Shown: positions 15,829 to 25,328, numbered from the stretch's first letter. The stretch is DNA of 64,000 nucleotides from Rhizobium mesosinicum (GCF_019511345.1 NZ_JAEUAK010000004.1:558001-622000), one strand, 5' to 3'. A program made the numbers and translations. The notes: generated from the letters alone by a model not told the origin.

Positions 15829-16119
15829 ATGTCAATGACAATGGAAACCAATTTCTCGACCAGCTTCCTGCTTTTCGCCCAATACGGCGGACAGGCGGTC
15901 ATCCCGGTCGAATTCGTATGTCGGGATTATTTCAGTCACCTCACTCCTGATAAATTCCTGCGCAAGGTCGGCCTGGGCGAAATCGCCATCCCCGTTATTC
16001 GCGCGGAGACATCGCAGAAATGCCAGAAAGGCGTCCACCTTCAGGATCTGGCGGCTTATATCGACCAGCGCCGAGAAGTTGCTCTCAGGGAATTTCGGCA
16101 ACTGCTCGCTCGGCCGTAA
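15829..16119 (+). CDS. PrtN-family transcription activator
   Basis: The 96 residues from ATG 15829 (GAGG site upstream) match the pyocin activator PrtN family: FLLFAQYGGQAVIPVEFVCRDYF, SHLTPDKFLRKVGLGEIAIPVIR, then GVHLQDLAAYIDQRR. In Pseudomonas, PrtN switches on pyocin genes after DNA damage; relatives are common beside integrases in alphaproteobacterial prophages. It converges with the integrase gene, overlapping its end by 35 bases. It is the best candidate here for a phage-specific activator. Start could also be ATG 15835 or 15841. Confidence 0.75.
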   Translation: MSMTMETNFSTSFLLFAQYGGQAVIPVEFVCRDYFSHLTPDKFLRKVGLGEIAIPVIRAETSQKCQKGVHLQDLAAYIDQRREVALREFRQLLARP

Positions 16120-17380
16120 TCGACCTCACTAGCTCGGCCCAGGCGGCGAGCGCCTGTCTCTTTTCGTCCGCGTAGTCGTAGCGATTATAGACAGCAGCTA
16201 CACCCTTGATCGAGCCTGACTTGTGGTTCAGGACGGCTTCGAGCACGTGCACGGCCACGCCCAAGCGAGCCATGCCGCTGGCCGCCGTGCGCCGCAGGTC
16301 GTGAAATGTCCATGGCTCCCATGCCGGCAGCGTGCCGGGATCTTCTCCTCGTTCTTCAGCCTCCTTCTTGGCCAGCTTCAGGATTTCTTTGTCGAGCGCC
16401 TTCTTGGCCTTCGAGTACCCGGAAATCGGTGTTTTGCCGGTTGTGGTGAACAAGAAGATAGGCTCGATTTTCTCATCCGGCTTCACTTTGGGCAGCGCGG
16501 CGATTTCCTCAAGAACCGAAGCAGTAAGTGGCACAAAATGCTCTCTCTCATTCTTCGCGCGCTCGCGTGGGATGACCCAGACCTGCTCGTTGCCGCTGAG
16601 CTCCAACTCAGGCCATTGGAATCCGCCGACCTCGCTTCGCCGCTGCGCGGTCAGGATGAGAAGCCGGACCATCGGCCCAAATGGATACCCAAGATTCACA
16701 GATGCGATCCACACGAGGCGAAGTTCGCTGTCTGCGAGAATACGGTCGCGTGTGGTCTCCAGACCGGGTGGCGCGACCTTCTTTGCCATCGGTGATATTT
16801 CGATGATGTCGCGATCGACGGCCCAGGAAAAGAACTTCCTTAAGAGACCCAGCAATCGGTTAGCCATCACCGGAGCTTTTTCGGCCACGCCGTCAATCAA
16901 AGTAATCACGTCGAGCCGAGTGATGGACCGCATCGAACGTTTCCCCCATTTAGGACGAACTTCCGTCTTGAAGAGCCGGGTTCGCTCCTTCAGGACTGAG
17001 GGCCGATTGTTGACAGCAACGTAGCGCTTCAAGAAATCATCAATGGCATCATCGACCAGATCAACTTTCCGCTCCTTGCGCTCGGCCTTCTCTACCGCCG
17101 GATCGCGGCCTTCAGAAACAGCCCTCATTTGCTTGCTTGCTTCCTGGCGAGCGTCGGCCAGTGAAAAAGCCGGGTAGGGGCCGATGGTGCTTTTCTTTGG
17201 CTTGCCCCCGAACCGGTACCTGATCGCCCAGCTCATGGCCGGGGGCAATTCCTTCACAACGCCAGCCTTCTTTGGCTGAATGATCAGATAAAGTCCGGGC
17301 ATCCCGCCGTCCGGAATTTCCTGACGTTTGTCGCTCGGTTTGAACGCTTCGATCGCTTTGACGGTCAGGGCTTTGGGCAT
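16085..17380 (-). CDS. Tyrosine recombinase / prophage integrase (P4-type, DUF4102 N-terminus)
   Basis: The 431-residue protein has an N-terminal DUF4102-like domain (about 1-95: TVKAIEAFKPSDKRQEIPDG, IGPYPAFSLADAR), a SAM-like core-binding domain (about 105-200) and a catalytic domain. The active-site residues are seen as Arg in TAQRRSEV, the HDLRRT box with His and Arg, His in LNHKSG, and the nucleophile Tyr in YNRYDYADEKRQAL. It excises and integrates by recombining at a tRNA 3' end, and such an end lies just 150 bases beyond its start. The gene's 5' end faces the att site. Confidence 0.93.
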   Translation of the reverse strand: MPKALTVKAIEAFKPSDKRQEIPDGGMPGLYLIIQPKKAGVVKELPPAMSWAIRYRFGGKPKKSTIGPYPAFSLADARQEASKQMRAVSEGRDPAVEKAERKERKVDLVDDAIDDFLKRYVAVNNRPSVLKERTRLFKTEVRPKWGKRSMRSITRLDVITLIDGVAEKAPVMANRLLGLLRKFFSWAVDRDIIEISPMAKKVAPPGLETTRDRILADSELRLVWIASVNLGYPFGPMVRLLILTAQRRSEVGGFQWPELELSGNEQVWVIPRERAKNEREHFVPLTASVLEEIAALPKVKPDEKIEPIFLFTTTGKTPISGYSKAKKALDKEILKLAKKEAEERGEDPGTLPAWEPWTFHDLRRTAASGMARLGVAVHVLEAVLNHKSGSIKGVAAVYNRYDYADEKRQALAAWAELVRSITAERAVAEIP

Positions 17381-17535
17381 CGGCAGATCCGGGGTAACGC
17401 TGGGGTAACAGAAAAGCGTGGTTGTCGGTGTTTGCCAATGTTAATAACACAGCCTACCACACTCCCTGCAAGCCCTGCGGCACAAGGGATTTGCGGATAG
17501 GCCGAGTTATTCAGTGTTAGATGCAGATATGTGGT

Positions 17536-17589
17536 AGCAGCTGCCTTCTAAGCAGCAGGTCGCAGGTTCGAGTCCTGCAGGGGTCGCCA
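17536..17589 (+). tRNA. 3' fragment of tRNA-Arg(TCT), prophage attachment site
   Basis: The anticodon stem GCTGC/GCAGC encloses CTTCTAA with anticodon TCT (17547-17549). It is followed by a T-arm GCAGG-TTCGAGT-CCTGC, an acceptor strand AGGGGTC, G and CCA ending at 17589. A matching 5' acceptor strand (GACCCCT) is absent upstream, so this is not a whole tRNA gene. Orientation and the integrase on its left mean phage DNA replaced the 5' part and a restored tRNA gene should lie at the far end of the prophage. Confidence 0.8.
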
Positions 17590-17697
17590 TCTTTATCTTG
17601 TCCAGCCCGGAGACATAGGTAACAAAACGTACCTAACACATGGGTGGCAATCTGGTGCCGAGCGCACCTCAAGGTCAGCCCTGAGGCGCGCTGAAGT

Positions 17698-19002
17698 TCA
17701 CTTCCAACTCGTCAGAGACTGAAGCGCAAGATCGAGCTTTCGAAGCAGACCGCGAACTGGCCTGCAATCGGGATAAGAGGAGGCGATCAGCGCCATCGCT
17801 TCCTGCAAACGTTCGATGTGAAGGCTGCGGCCGGCGATTCCATACTCATCATCGGGCACAATGTTGCGTTCATGATAGTAGAGTTCGAAGAATACACCGT
17901 CCGGAAGAGCGTTACGGTCATACTCAAGCTGGACCCAATCATCCAGTTCCGAACGAACGGAGGCGAGCCTGTTGACGATCCCGGCTCGTTGCCGGGTCGC
18001 ACTTATAACATCCTTCAACAATTGGCCGACACGCTGATGCGTGGCGATAGCCATTTTTGCTTTCGGCCGCCGGCCAGAGGCCATCACCATCCGGTACGGC
18101 ACAGTATTGCCCGTCGTCTGGGGACCGCGCTTCTGTTTCGCCTTCTGAGCTCTTTCTTCTGCGTCGCGTAGCTCTCCAGGGGACCGAAACAACTCGCCAT
18201 CAGTCATGGTCACCCGTTTGCAATTTTCGGGTACAACAGGGGCGGGCATGCGTGACAGCGCCAAAAGAACAGGTCCCAGTGGCAAGCCTTTCTGCCCATC
18301 CGAAATCAGATAAAGCTCACTGCCGCCTTCCGGATAGTACATGCCAGCCCAGAGCGGCTTGGCAATTTCCCAGCGATTGCGAAGAGACCATGCACTGCGC
18401 TCCTGCTGCCGATCCTTTACCGCTGCCGCGTAGGGTTCATCGGCGAAGAGGTAACGCTTTTCGATGGGATCGTACCAGCTGCTGCCATGATCTCTTCCAG
18501 GGAGGTTGCGTCCAAAATCACCTCTGATGGGCATGCTTTTTGAGGACGGCCTAAGTCCGGTAGAAGCCATGAACTGCAATGTACGCGCCGCTTTACACGC
18601 GAGGGCAATAGCTGAATTCGCGCCCTCTGTACTCGTATGGCAGTTGATCAGGTCGGACGCCCAGCGCGTGAAGCATCTCAGCCCGCTGGCATACTTGTAT
18701 TGACGAGCTGCGATTATTTCGTCGATAGGTTCCGGCAGCGAAACTTCAATGATCTCGTTGCCACGGGACTTTGTCTTCGGGTTTCGCCAATGGACGCTGA
18801 TAAACGTGGAGAAACCGGGCGACGACGGAACAATCGTCGAGGCTTGTAGCGTCCGCAGAGCGTTAGTGTAGTTTGAAAAACCGGCCCGAGCCGACGCGCG
18901 ATCAAGACCCACCGAATGGGGTACGTCGTCCTGCTTGGAGATGGTTTTTGCGAGGCGCTTGATGCCCCCGATTGTGGTAGGCCTGATGTCGTCGACGGAC
19001 AT
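17698..19002 (-). CDS. DUF5623-like protein of unknown function (434 aa)
   Basis: The N-terminus (DDIRPTTIGGIKRLAKTISKQ followed by GLDRASARAGFSNYTNALRTL) matches what I remember of DUF5623, a family often on mobile DNA. The rest (about 60-434) is soluble and mixed, with no nuclease, ATPase or membrane motif that I can see; the last third is helical and basic. It is a single gene located directly outside the prophage attachment fragment, suggesting an older tRNA-linked island. It may be about a handling or binding function for nucleic acids, but nothing shows this directly. Confidence 0.6.
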   Translation of the reverse strand: MSVDDIRPTTIGGIKRLAKTISKQDDVPHSVGLDRASARAGFSNYTNALRTLQASTIVPSSPGFSTFISVHWRNPKTKSRGNEIIEVSLPEPIDEIIAARQYKYASGLRCFTRWASDLINCHTSTEGANSAIALACKAARTLQFMASTGLRPSSKSMPIRGDFGRNLPGRDHGSSWYDPIEKRYLFADEPYAAAVKDRQQERSAWSLRNRWEIAKPLWAGMYYPEGGSELYLISDGQKGLPLGPVLLALSRMPAPVVPENCKRVTMTDGELFRSPGELRDAEERAQKAKQKRGPQTTGNTVPYRMVMASGRRPKAKMAIATHQRVGQLLKDVISATRQRAGIVNRLASVRSELDDWVQLEYDRNALPDGVFFELYYHERNIVPDDEYGIAGRSLHIERLQEAMALIASSYPDCRPVRGLLRKLDLALQSLTSWK

Positions 19003-19584
19003 GTTCTTTTCTCCCGGACTCTTTTTGAAGCGTCACCCGTCAACCACTTCTTGAGCCCGATCAAAAACATGAACGGGTTCGACTTTTCATTAAGGCAGTG
19101 CTGTCAACAGCTTCGCAACTGACGGGCGGCGCGCTCCTGCCGGGAGCGAGAAAATGGTAAGTTCGCTTCCAATCGGTTTCAAGATCAATACAGAACGGCA
19201 AAGCTCAAGCCTTCCGCATCAATTCCTCGGAATAAAGCGAAAGAGTTGCCGAAGCCAATTTCGGTAGGGTCGTGGCTGCGGCCGCGGGAGGGAACATCCT
19301 TATCATGACTGACGCACAAAGAGCGCAATGCTCTCGACACTTGCGTCAGGGCCGCCGACTGTCAGGTCAAGAGCCGACTCATTTTAGGCAATCGGATTTG
19401 AAGAATTTAACCGGATACACAGGCTTTGACTCCGAGCGTATGCGTCGGGGTGTATTCAAAGAATTGGGTTTTCCTGAACTGAGCTGCGAACTTCTGCTCG
19501 CCGTAGGCGATGATTCCGGTAACAGAATAAAGGCCAGCCGGGCATCGAATGCGCGGCCAGCCTAATTTCTCCGATCTTGCCGAC
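19003..19584. other. Gap of ~580 bases without a supported gene
   Basis: No frame here has both a ribosome-binding site and plausible protein composition. A plus-strand frame of 97 codons (19272-19565) is unremarkable. Neither a tRNA nor a second copy of the attachment core is visible. The promoter of the DUF5623-like gene should lie in the left part. Confidence 0.4.
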
Positions 19585-20109
19585 TTAGCCTTCGGGCGAC
19601 AGCGTCATGGACGTGCCCGTCGCGGCAACATTGAGGCCGAGCTGACCCGTGACGCTGATCGTCTGCAGGTGGATTGAGCCGGACGTGCCGCCGAATAGCA
19701 CGTTGGTACCAAGGCCGCCGACGAGCGTGGCTTCAGCGGTCGCGCCCTGATAGAGGCCAGCCAACGAGCCGCGGTGATAGCCGGCTGTCGGCGCAAAGAC
19801 GGCCCAAAGCAGGCGACCACGCGTGGTGAAACCGAGATCCACGCCGAACTTGCGCAAAGCACCACTGTAATGTTCAGGCGATTCGCCCCGGCTCGTCGGC
19901 TGGAAGACGCAATCGATCTGCTTGGAAGAACCGAGCACATAGCCGACGCCGCCGCCGATTTCGCAATCGAGGTAACCGATCTTCACGCCCCCGCTTACAT
20001 CAGGAGCGACCGGCGGCTCCGTCCGTACCAGGTCTGCCGCGCTGGCGCTCATGGCAAAAGTCTGGAGCAACGAGGCTGCGGCGATTGTGGTCGCGAGTAT
20101 CTTTTTCAT
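19585..20109 (-). CDS. Secreted DUF992 protein
   Basis: A signal peptide (residues 1-24, cleaved after SASA) precedes a ~150-residue domain with DUF992 hallmarks: GVKIGYLDCEIGGGVGYVLGSSKQIDCVF, a Y-G-ALRKFGVDLGFTT stretch, LLWAVFAPTAG, and the terminal LQTISVTGQLGLNVAATG. Two cysteines in the first third could pair. The family is periplasmic or cell-surface in Rhizobiales; its function is unknown. The gene is monocistronic here. Confidence 0.85.
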   Translation of the reverse strand: MKKILATTIAAASLLQTFAMSASAADLVRTEPPVAPDVSGGVKIGYLDCEIGGGVGYVLGSSKQIDCVFQPTSRGESPEHYSGALRKFGVDLGFTTRGRLLWAVFAPTAGYHRGSLAGLYQGATAEATLVGGLGTNVLFGGTSGSIHLQTISVTGQLGLNVAATGTSMTLSPEG

Positions 20110-20297
20110 TTTCGTCTCCTGTGAATATCGCTGGAAGGATATAGCGTCGGCTTTGTCATAACCAAGGCAGGAAAGTCATTGCCGTCATTTTGGTTCCGAG
20201 AGATGCATGCGCCAAGCTGCCGCGCCCATCTTTTATGGAACACTATTGGCTTGCATCGGTTGTCCGGATGTCCATTCTTCAAACAATGGAGACCAGA

Positions 20298-20471
20298 ATG
20301 AGTAAGACCAATGCAGACGACATTCGCAAGAAAACAGAGCGGCAGGTGGTGAACACCAGTGCTGGGGGACATCTCGGCGGAACCTATTTCGGCCAGCAGC
20401 CCGATGGCAAAACAGCCTCTTCCAGCACGACCGAGGCACGAAAGTCTCGCCCGAACGACGGCCGTAATTGA
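20298..20471 (+). CDS. Small hydrophilic protein (57 aa)
   Basis: ATG 20298 is preceded by GGAGA at good spacing. The product is hydrophilic, Lys/Arg/Ser/Thr-rich, with a Gly-rich centre (SAGGHLGGTYFGQQPDG), and looks intrinsically disordered. No signal peptide or membrane segment. It lies divergently from the DUF992 gene. Function unknown. Confidence 0.5.
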   Translation: MSKTNADDIRKKTERQVVNTSAGGHLGGTYFGQQPDGKTASSSTTEARKSRPNDGRN

Positions 20472-21017
20472 CGTTAGGACGATTGCAACGGGTATTTGCG
20501 GCTGGCCGGACAGGTCAGTCGCATCATCCAAAGGTGCTATCTGCCCCCGCTCGAGTCCGATAAAATTCTGAGTATTTAACCGTTATCTTCTGGCGGCAGC
20601 TTGCCTGAAGCATTTGTTAGCTGACGGCGTTTAATTCGCACGGGTTAATCCGATGGAGAATCGCACGCTCTGTCGAAGATACACGCGTTCCACTGTTCCT
20701 TGCCGGAAAGGTTCGGCTTCGAAAAACGGAGAGAAGTCGTGAAGGACGTGTTTCATAGACGCTCGTTTGTGCTTTTCGTTTCGGCCTGCATGGGTCTCTG
20801 AGTACCGAGGCGCGAGCTCCGGAGACGGTGGCGGAACCGTACCCGGGGGCAAAGTTCAACCGCCCCCGTCGGCAGTAGTGGTCCAGCGCTTCCGGGAAAT
20901 GTCGGCAATGAGCAGAAGAAGATGCTTATCGCTACCGGGATATATCCGTTTCCAGCGGTTATGGCCTCGTGGGGTTGTGCGGTCTGCTGCGCTCTACGGC
21001 TCCCCGCTAAACGCAAC
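20472..21017. other. Gap of ~545 bases without a supported gene
   Basis: Short frames on both strands here lack ribosome-binding sites and protein-like composition. No tRNA, repeat or insertion element is visible. It ends at the terminator of the aap operon. Confidence 0.4.
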
Positions 21018-21049
21018 AAAAAACCGCCGGTAATCAGCCGGCGGTTTTT
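21018..21049 (-). terminator. Intrinsic terminator after aapP
   Basis: CCGCCGG (21024-21030) pairs with CCGGCGG (21038-21044) over a 7-base loop. The stem is flanked by an A-run on one side and a T-run on the other, so it can act in both directions. It lies 19 bases after the aapP stop and closes the aap operon. Confidence 0.85.
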
Positions 21050-21068
21050 GAATATTGTATCTGGCTTA

Positions 21069-21842
21069 TCAGTGCAGGATCTGGCTGAGGAATAGCTTGG
21101 TGCGCTCGTGCTGGGGATTGTCGAAGAACTCGGCCGGCGAATTCTGTTCGACGATCTGGCCCTGATCCATGAAGATAACGCGGTTAGCGACCTGGCGGGC
21201 AAAGCCCATTTCGTGGGTGACGCAGAGCATGGTCATGCCTTCTTCGGCAAGGCCCACCATCGTATCCAGCACTTCCTTGATCATTTCCGGATCGAGCGCC
21301 GAGGTCGGCTCGTCGAACAGCATGATCTTCGGGTTCATGCAGAGCGAGCGGGCAATCGCCACACGCTGCTGCTGGCCGCCTGACAGCTGCCCTGGATATT
21401 TGTTGGCCTGTTCGGGGATCTTGACGCGCTTCAGGAAGTGCATGGCCACTTCTTCGGCCTGCTTCTTCGGCATCTTGCGCACCCAGATCGGCGCCAGCGT
21501 GCAGTTTTCCAGGATGGTCAGATGCGGGAAGAGATTGAAATGCTGGAACACCATACCGACTTCGCGGCGCACTTCATCGATTTTCTTGAGGTCGTTGGTC
21601 AGCTCCGTGCCGTCAACGATGATCTGGCCCTTCTGGTGTTCTTCCAGACGGTTGATGCAGCGGATCATGGTGGACTTGCCGGAACCCGAGGGGCCGGCGA
21701 TGACGATGCGTTCGCCGCGCATGACCTTCAAATTGATGTCGCGAAGTACGTGGAAATCACCGTACCACTTGTTCATGTTGACGATCTCGACGGCAACGTC
21801 GGTCGCCGACACCGTCAATTTCTTATTTAGGGCTTCCGCCAT
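21069..21842 (-). CDS. aapP: General L-amino acid ABC transporter ATPase AapP
   Basis: The 257-residue protein is a polar amino acid ABC ATPase: Walker [11 protein letters not shown]-loop [10 protein letters not shown], signature LSGGQQQR, Walker B IMLFDEP and the H-loop VTHEM. It powers uptake through the AapQ/AapM permease pair fed by AapJ. It is the last gene of the operon aapJ-aapQ-aapM-aapP, 15 bases after aapM. In Rhizobium leguminosarum the Aap system takes up a broad range of amino acids and affects their efflux. Naming relies on the complete operon arrangement. Confidence 0.92.
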   Translation of the reverse strand: MAEALNKKLTVSATDVAVEIVNMNKWYGDFHVLRDINLKVMRGERIVIAGPSGSGKSTMIRCINRLEEHQKGQIIVDGTELTNDLKKIDEVRREVGMVFQHFNLFPHLTILENCTLAPIWVRKMPKKQAEEVAMHFLKRVKIPEQANKYPGQLSGGQQQRVAIARSLCMNPKIMLFDEPTSALDPEMIKEVLDTMVGLAEEGMTMLCVTHEMGFARQVANRVIFMDQGQIVEQNSPAEFFDNPQHERTKLFLSQILH

Positions 21843-21857
21843 TATGTGTTCCTCTTC

Positions 21858-23003
21858 TTATCGTTTGTGGCCGGTGTCGAGATGGCGTTCCATGAACGCT
21901 GAATAGCGCGACATGCCGAAGCAGAAAAGCCAGAAGGCGAAGCCGGCGAAAATCAGGCCGGTCAACGGTGTCACCGCGGTTGCCCAGTTCGGATCGACGA
22001 AGTTGAGGCGAACGATGCCGAGCAGATCGAACATGCTGATGATCGACACCAGCGAGGTATCCTTGAACATGCCGATGAAGGTGTTGACGATACCCGGGAT
22101 CACCAGCTTGATCGCCTGCGGCATGATGATCAGCCGCATCTTCTGCCAGTAGCCGAGACCGAGTGAATCTGCCCCCTCGAATTGGCCCTTGGGAATTGCC
22201 TGCAGGCCGCCGCGGATGACCTCGGCCATATAGGCGGAGGCAAAGATCGATACACCCACGATCGCGCGAAAGAGCTTGTCCACCGTCCAGCCGGCTGGCA
22301 GGAAAAGCGGGAGCATGACGCTCGCCATGAAGAGAACAGTGATCAGCGGCACGCCGCGCACGACTTCGATGAATATGATGCAGACCGTGCGAATGACCGG
22401 CATCTGCGATCGTCTTCCGAGCGCCAGAATAATGCCGACCGGGAAGGAGACGACGATGCCGACAAACGAGAGCACCAGCGTCACCATCAGACCGCCCCAG
22501 AGCGGCGTCTCGACGATTTCCAGTCCAAAGCCGCCGTAAAGCAGAATGAAGGAGACGATCGGCAGCACAATGAAGAGCAAGATGGCGTTCAGGCCCTTGC
22601 GCGGCGCCGAGGGGATGAGCATCGGTACCAGCAGGAGGACGAAGAGAATGCCGACCAGCGTTGGCCGCCAGCGCTCGTCGAGCGGGTAGCGTCCGTAGAT
22701 GAACTGGTCGAACTTGGCATTGACAAAGGCCCAGCAGGCACCGCTCCAGCCGTCCGGCTGAATGCCGCCCTGAACTGTCGTGGCACAGAAGGTGCGGTCC
22801 GGGCCAGTCCAGACCGCCTGCACGAACAGCCAGTTGATTGCATGCGGCAGAGCCCAGGCGAGGAAGGTTATTGCCAGAAGGGTGAGGACTATATCCTTTG
22901 GCGTCGCAAGCAAGTTGCGGCGTATCCAGGCGGCAGCGCCCTTTTCTCCCGGTGGTGGTGGTTCCTGCGCCAGCATGGCGGTTCTGACGAAACTATTGTT
23001 CAT
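21858..23003 (-). CDS. aapM: General L-amino acid ABC transporter permease AapM
   Basis: This 381-residue permease has an extended N-terminal part with extra membrane segments and a long periplasmic loop. A HisM-type domain follows (about 175-375), with the EAA-loop motif in the stretch [22 protein letters not shown]. The extended N-terminus distinguishes AapM/AapQ from the small HisM/HisQ permeases. It forms the transmembrane channel with AapQ. Its start is one base beyond the stop of aapQ, so translation is coupled. Confidence 0.9.
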   Translation of the reverse strand: MNNSFVRTAMLAQEPPPPGEKGAAAWIRRNLLATPKDIVLTLLAITFLAWALPHAINWLFVQAVWTGPDRTFCATTVQGGIQPDGWSGACWAFVNAKFDQFIYGRYPLDERWRPTLVGILFVLLLVPMLIPSAPRKGLNAILLFIVLPIVSFILLYGGFGLEIVETPLWGGLMVTLVLSFVGIVVSFPVGIILALGRRSQMPVIRTVCIIFIEVVRGVPLITVLFMASVMLPLFLPAGWTVDKLFRAIVGVSIFASAYMAEVIRGGLQAIPKGQFEGADSLGLGYWQKMRLIIMPQAIKLVIPGIVNTFIGMFKDTSLVSIISMFDLLGIVRLNFVDPNWATAVTPLTGLIFAGFAFWLFCFGMSRYSAFMERHLDTGHKR

Positions 23004-23004
23004 C

Positions 23005-24225
23005 TTATCTCTCCACCAGGGCCATTTTGGCGTTGAACCAGTTCATCAGCAGGGAGGTTAGGATACTGATGGCGAGATAGATGACCATCCAGATGAGAAT
23101 GACCTCCACGGACTGACCGGTCTGGTTGAGTGTCGTGCTGCCGACAGCGACGAGATCGGCAAAGCCGATGGCAATTGCCAGCGACGAGTTCTTGGTGAGG
23201 TTCAGATATTGGCTGCTCAGCGGCGGAATGATGATGCGAAAAGCCTGCGGAATGACCACCAGCCGGGTGATCGCAGAAGGATGCAGGCCGAGTGCCGCTG
23301 CCGCCTCCGTCTGTCCCTTAGGCACGCCGCGAATGCCTGAGCGCACGATCTCGGCAATGAAGGCAGCCGTATAGAAGGAAAGCGCCAGGAAAAGCGACAT
23401 GAATTCCGGGCCGACCACCGAACCGCCCGTCAAATTGAACTTGCCGGCGACCGGAAAATCGAAGGACAGCGGTGCCCCCGCGATAAGGAAGGCAAGGAGC
23501 GGCAGGCCAAGGACGAGGCCGATCGAAACCCAGATCGTGTGGAACGGCTGGCCTGTCGCCGCCTGCCGGCGATGCGCCCACCGGGCCGTGACGATAGTTG
23601 CGATGATCGCGATCACGAAGGCAACGCCGACCAGCCAGAAACCGTCGCCGAAGATCGGCTTGGGGAAGGCGAGGCCGCGATTGTTCAGATACGATCCGAG
23701 CGGCAGATGCAGTGAGTCACGGGCATTGGGCAGAATAGCCAGAACGCCCGAATACCAGAAGAAAATCACGAGCAACGGCGGAATGTTTCGGAAGACTTCC
23801 ACATAGACCGTACAGAGCTTCGCAATAAGCCAGTTCCGCGACAGGCGGCCGATACCGATGATGAAACCGATGATCGTCGCGGTGACGATGCCGGTGACAG
23901 CGATCAGGATAGTATTCAAAAGGCCGACAAGCAGCGCACGACCATAGGTCGAATCACTCGAATACTGAATCAGCGATTGGCCGACTTCGAAGCCGGCGCG
24001 ACCGTGCAGGAAGCCGAAACCCGATGCAATGTTGGCACGCGCCAGATTGACTGCCGTATTGTGAGCAATCGACCAGATCAGCGCTACCAGCAAGACAATG
24101 GTAAGGACTTGGAAAAAAATGCCCCGAATTTTCGGGTCGTAAAGGGCAGACTGAAAGCTCCAGCTGCTCCTGGCTATAGGTGTCGAATCCGCAACCTGAT
24201 GCGTCATACCTGGCCAATTCCCCAC
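23005..24225 (-). CDS. aapQ: General L-amino acid ABC transporter permease AapQ
   Basis: The 406-residue permease carries a HisM-type domain in its C-terminal half with the EAA motif ([25 protein letters not shown]) and about eight hydrophobic segments overall. GTG 24225 has an AAGGAG site eight bases upstream and is preferred over the ATG at 24207. That ribosome-binding site lies in the 3' arm of a GCTCC/GGAGC hairpin, so its access may be controlled. Partner of AapM; downstream of aapJ by 77 bases. Confidence 0.9.
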   Translation of the reverse strand: MGNWPGMTHQVADSTPIARSSWSFQSALYDPKIRGIFFQVLTIVLLVALIWSIAHNTAVNLARANIASGFGFLHGRAGFEVGQSLIQYSSDSTYGRALLVGLLNTILIAVTGIVTATIIGFIIGIGRLSRNWLIAKLCTVYVEVFRNIPPLLVIFFWYSGVLAILPNARDSLHLPLGSYLNNRGLAFPKPIFGDGFWLVGVAFVIAIIATIVTARWAHRRQAATGQPFHTIWVSIGLVLGLPLLAFLIAGAPLSFDFPVAGKFNLTGGSVVGPEFMSLFLALSFYTAAFIAEIVRSGIRGVPKGQTEAAAALGLHPSAITRLVVIPQAFRIIIPPLSSQYLNLTKNSSLAIAIGFADLVAVGSTTLNQTGQSVEVILIWMVIYLAISILTSLLMNWFNAKMALVER

Positions 24226-24232
24226 GTTATGC

Positions 24233-24286
24233 GCTCCTTTTCGGAGCTTTTTTATAGGAGGAGGAAAGGCGGTTTTCCGCCTTTCC
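24233..24286 (-). promoter_or_regulatory. Two consecutive hairpins between aapJ and aapQ
   Basis: Going along the mRNA after aapJ, the first hairpin pairs GGAAAGGCGG with CCGCCTTTCC (24286-24263) around four bases. The second pairs GCTCC with GGAGC (24247-24233) and covers the aapQ ribosome-binding site. Such structures usually protect the upstream binding-protein transcript from decay and lower expression of the permease genes. A T-run on the opposite strand makes the second hairpin also terminator-like in the plus direction. Confidence 0.6.
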
Positions 24287-24302
24287 GGCTTTTCATGTCT
24301 GA

Positions 24303-25328
24303 TCAGCGAACCGGCGGAGCGTACTGGATGCCGCCCTTGTTCCAGAGAGCATTCAGGCCGCGCGCGATCTTCAACTGGCTACCCTGGCCGATGTTCTTTT
24401 CGAACACTTCACCATAGTTGCCGACGTTCTTGACGATGTTGTAGGCCCAGTCATTGGTAAGGCCGAGATCGGTACCGATCTTCGTATCGGCTTCAACGCC
24501 GAGGAAGCGCTTGATATCCGGGTTTGGCGAGTTCTTCATCTCGTCGACATTGGCCTGCGTGATGCCGAATTCTTCGGCATTGATCATGGCGTAGCCGACC
24601 CAGCTGACGATATCGAACCACTGGTCGTCACCCTGGCGGACAGCTGGGGCGAGCGGCTCCTTGGAGATGATTTCCGGCAGGATCATGTGCTCGTCGGGGT
24701 TCTTCAGCGTCAGACGCAGCGAGTAGAGGCCCGATTGGTCGGTCGTGTAGACGTCGCAACGGCCGGAGTCATAGGCGGCGTTGACTTCGTCGAGCTTCTC
24801 GAAGACCACCGGATTGTATTGCAGGTTGTTGGCCTTGAAATAGTCGGCGAGGTTGAGCTCGGTCGTGGTGCCCGACTGAACGCAGACGGATGCGCCGGAA
24901 AGCTCGAGCGCCGACTTCACGTTCAGGCTCTTGCGAACCATAAAGCCCTGGCCGTCATAGTAGTTGACGAACCGGAAGTTGAGGCCGAGAGCCGTATCGC
25001 GGTTGATCGTCCAGGTCGTGTTACGGGCGAGAACGTCGACTTCGCCGGACTGCAGGGCCGGGAAGCGGTTGGCGGCGCTGAGGGGCGTGAACTTTACCTT
25101 GTTGGCGTCGCCGAAGACCGCAGCGGAAACCGCGCGGCAGAAATCGACGTCGAAGCCCGACCAGTTGCCGGACGCGTCAGGGGCAGCAAAGCCGGCAAGG
25201 CCGGTGTTGACGCCGCACTGGACGAAACCTTTTGCTTTTACGTCTGCGAGAGTCGTGGCCGAAGCGGCCGAAGCGCCAAGAGCGAAAACTGCTGCGCCGA
25301 CAGCCGCGGACAGGAGCTTGTACTTCAT
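24303..25328 (-). CDS. aapJ: General L-amino acid-binding protein AapJ
   Basis: A 341-residue periplasmic binding protein: signal peptide to about residue 24 (AASA|TT), then an SBP_bac_3 fold with GFVQCGVNTGLAGFA, the FDVDFCRAVSAAVFG segment, EVDVLARNTTWT and a C-terminal NYGEVFEKN..GQGSQLKIARGLNALW. It captures amino acids and delivers them to AapQ/AapM. ATG 25328 is preceded by AAGG; a TTG at 25337 is a weaker alternative. First gene of the operon, so its promoter lies in the 25329-25707 gap. Confidence 0.92.
   Translation of the reverse strand: MKYKLLSAAVGAAVFALGASAASATTLADVKAKGFVQCGVNTGLAGFAAPDASGNWSGFDVDFCRAVSAAVFGDANKVKFTPLSAANRFPALQSGEVDVLARNTTWTINRDTALGLNFRFVNYYDGQGFMVRKSLNVKSALELSGASVCVQSGTTTELNLADYFKANNLQYNPVVFEKLDEVNAAYDSGRCDVYTTDQSGLYSLRLTLKNPDEHMILPEIISKEPLAPAVRQGDDQWFDIVSWVGYAMINAEEFGITQANVDEMKNSPNPDIKRFLGVEADTKIGTDLGLTNDWAYNIVKNVGNYGEVFEKNIGQGSQLKIARGLNALWNKGGIQYAPPVR

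Noticed and set aside
15832..16101. Minus-strand 89-codon frame with a TTG start overlapping the integrase end
   Set aside because: The plus strand over the same bases encodes a clear PrtN-family protein with an ATG and ribosome-binding site, so the minus frame is a shadow.
19272..19565. Plus-strand 97-codon frame between the DUF5623-like and DUF992 genes
   Set aside because: No ribosome-binding site and no family resemblance; treated as noncoding.
24233..24253. Hairpin followed by a T-run on the plus strand
   Set aside because: It has terminator form in the plus direction, but no plus-strand gene ends there; interpreted as the aapJ-aapQ intercistronic structure.
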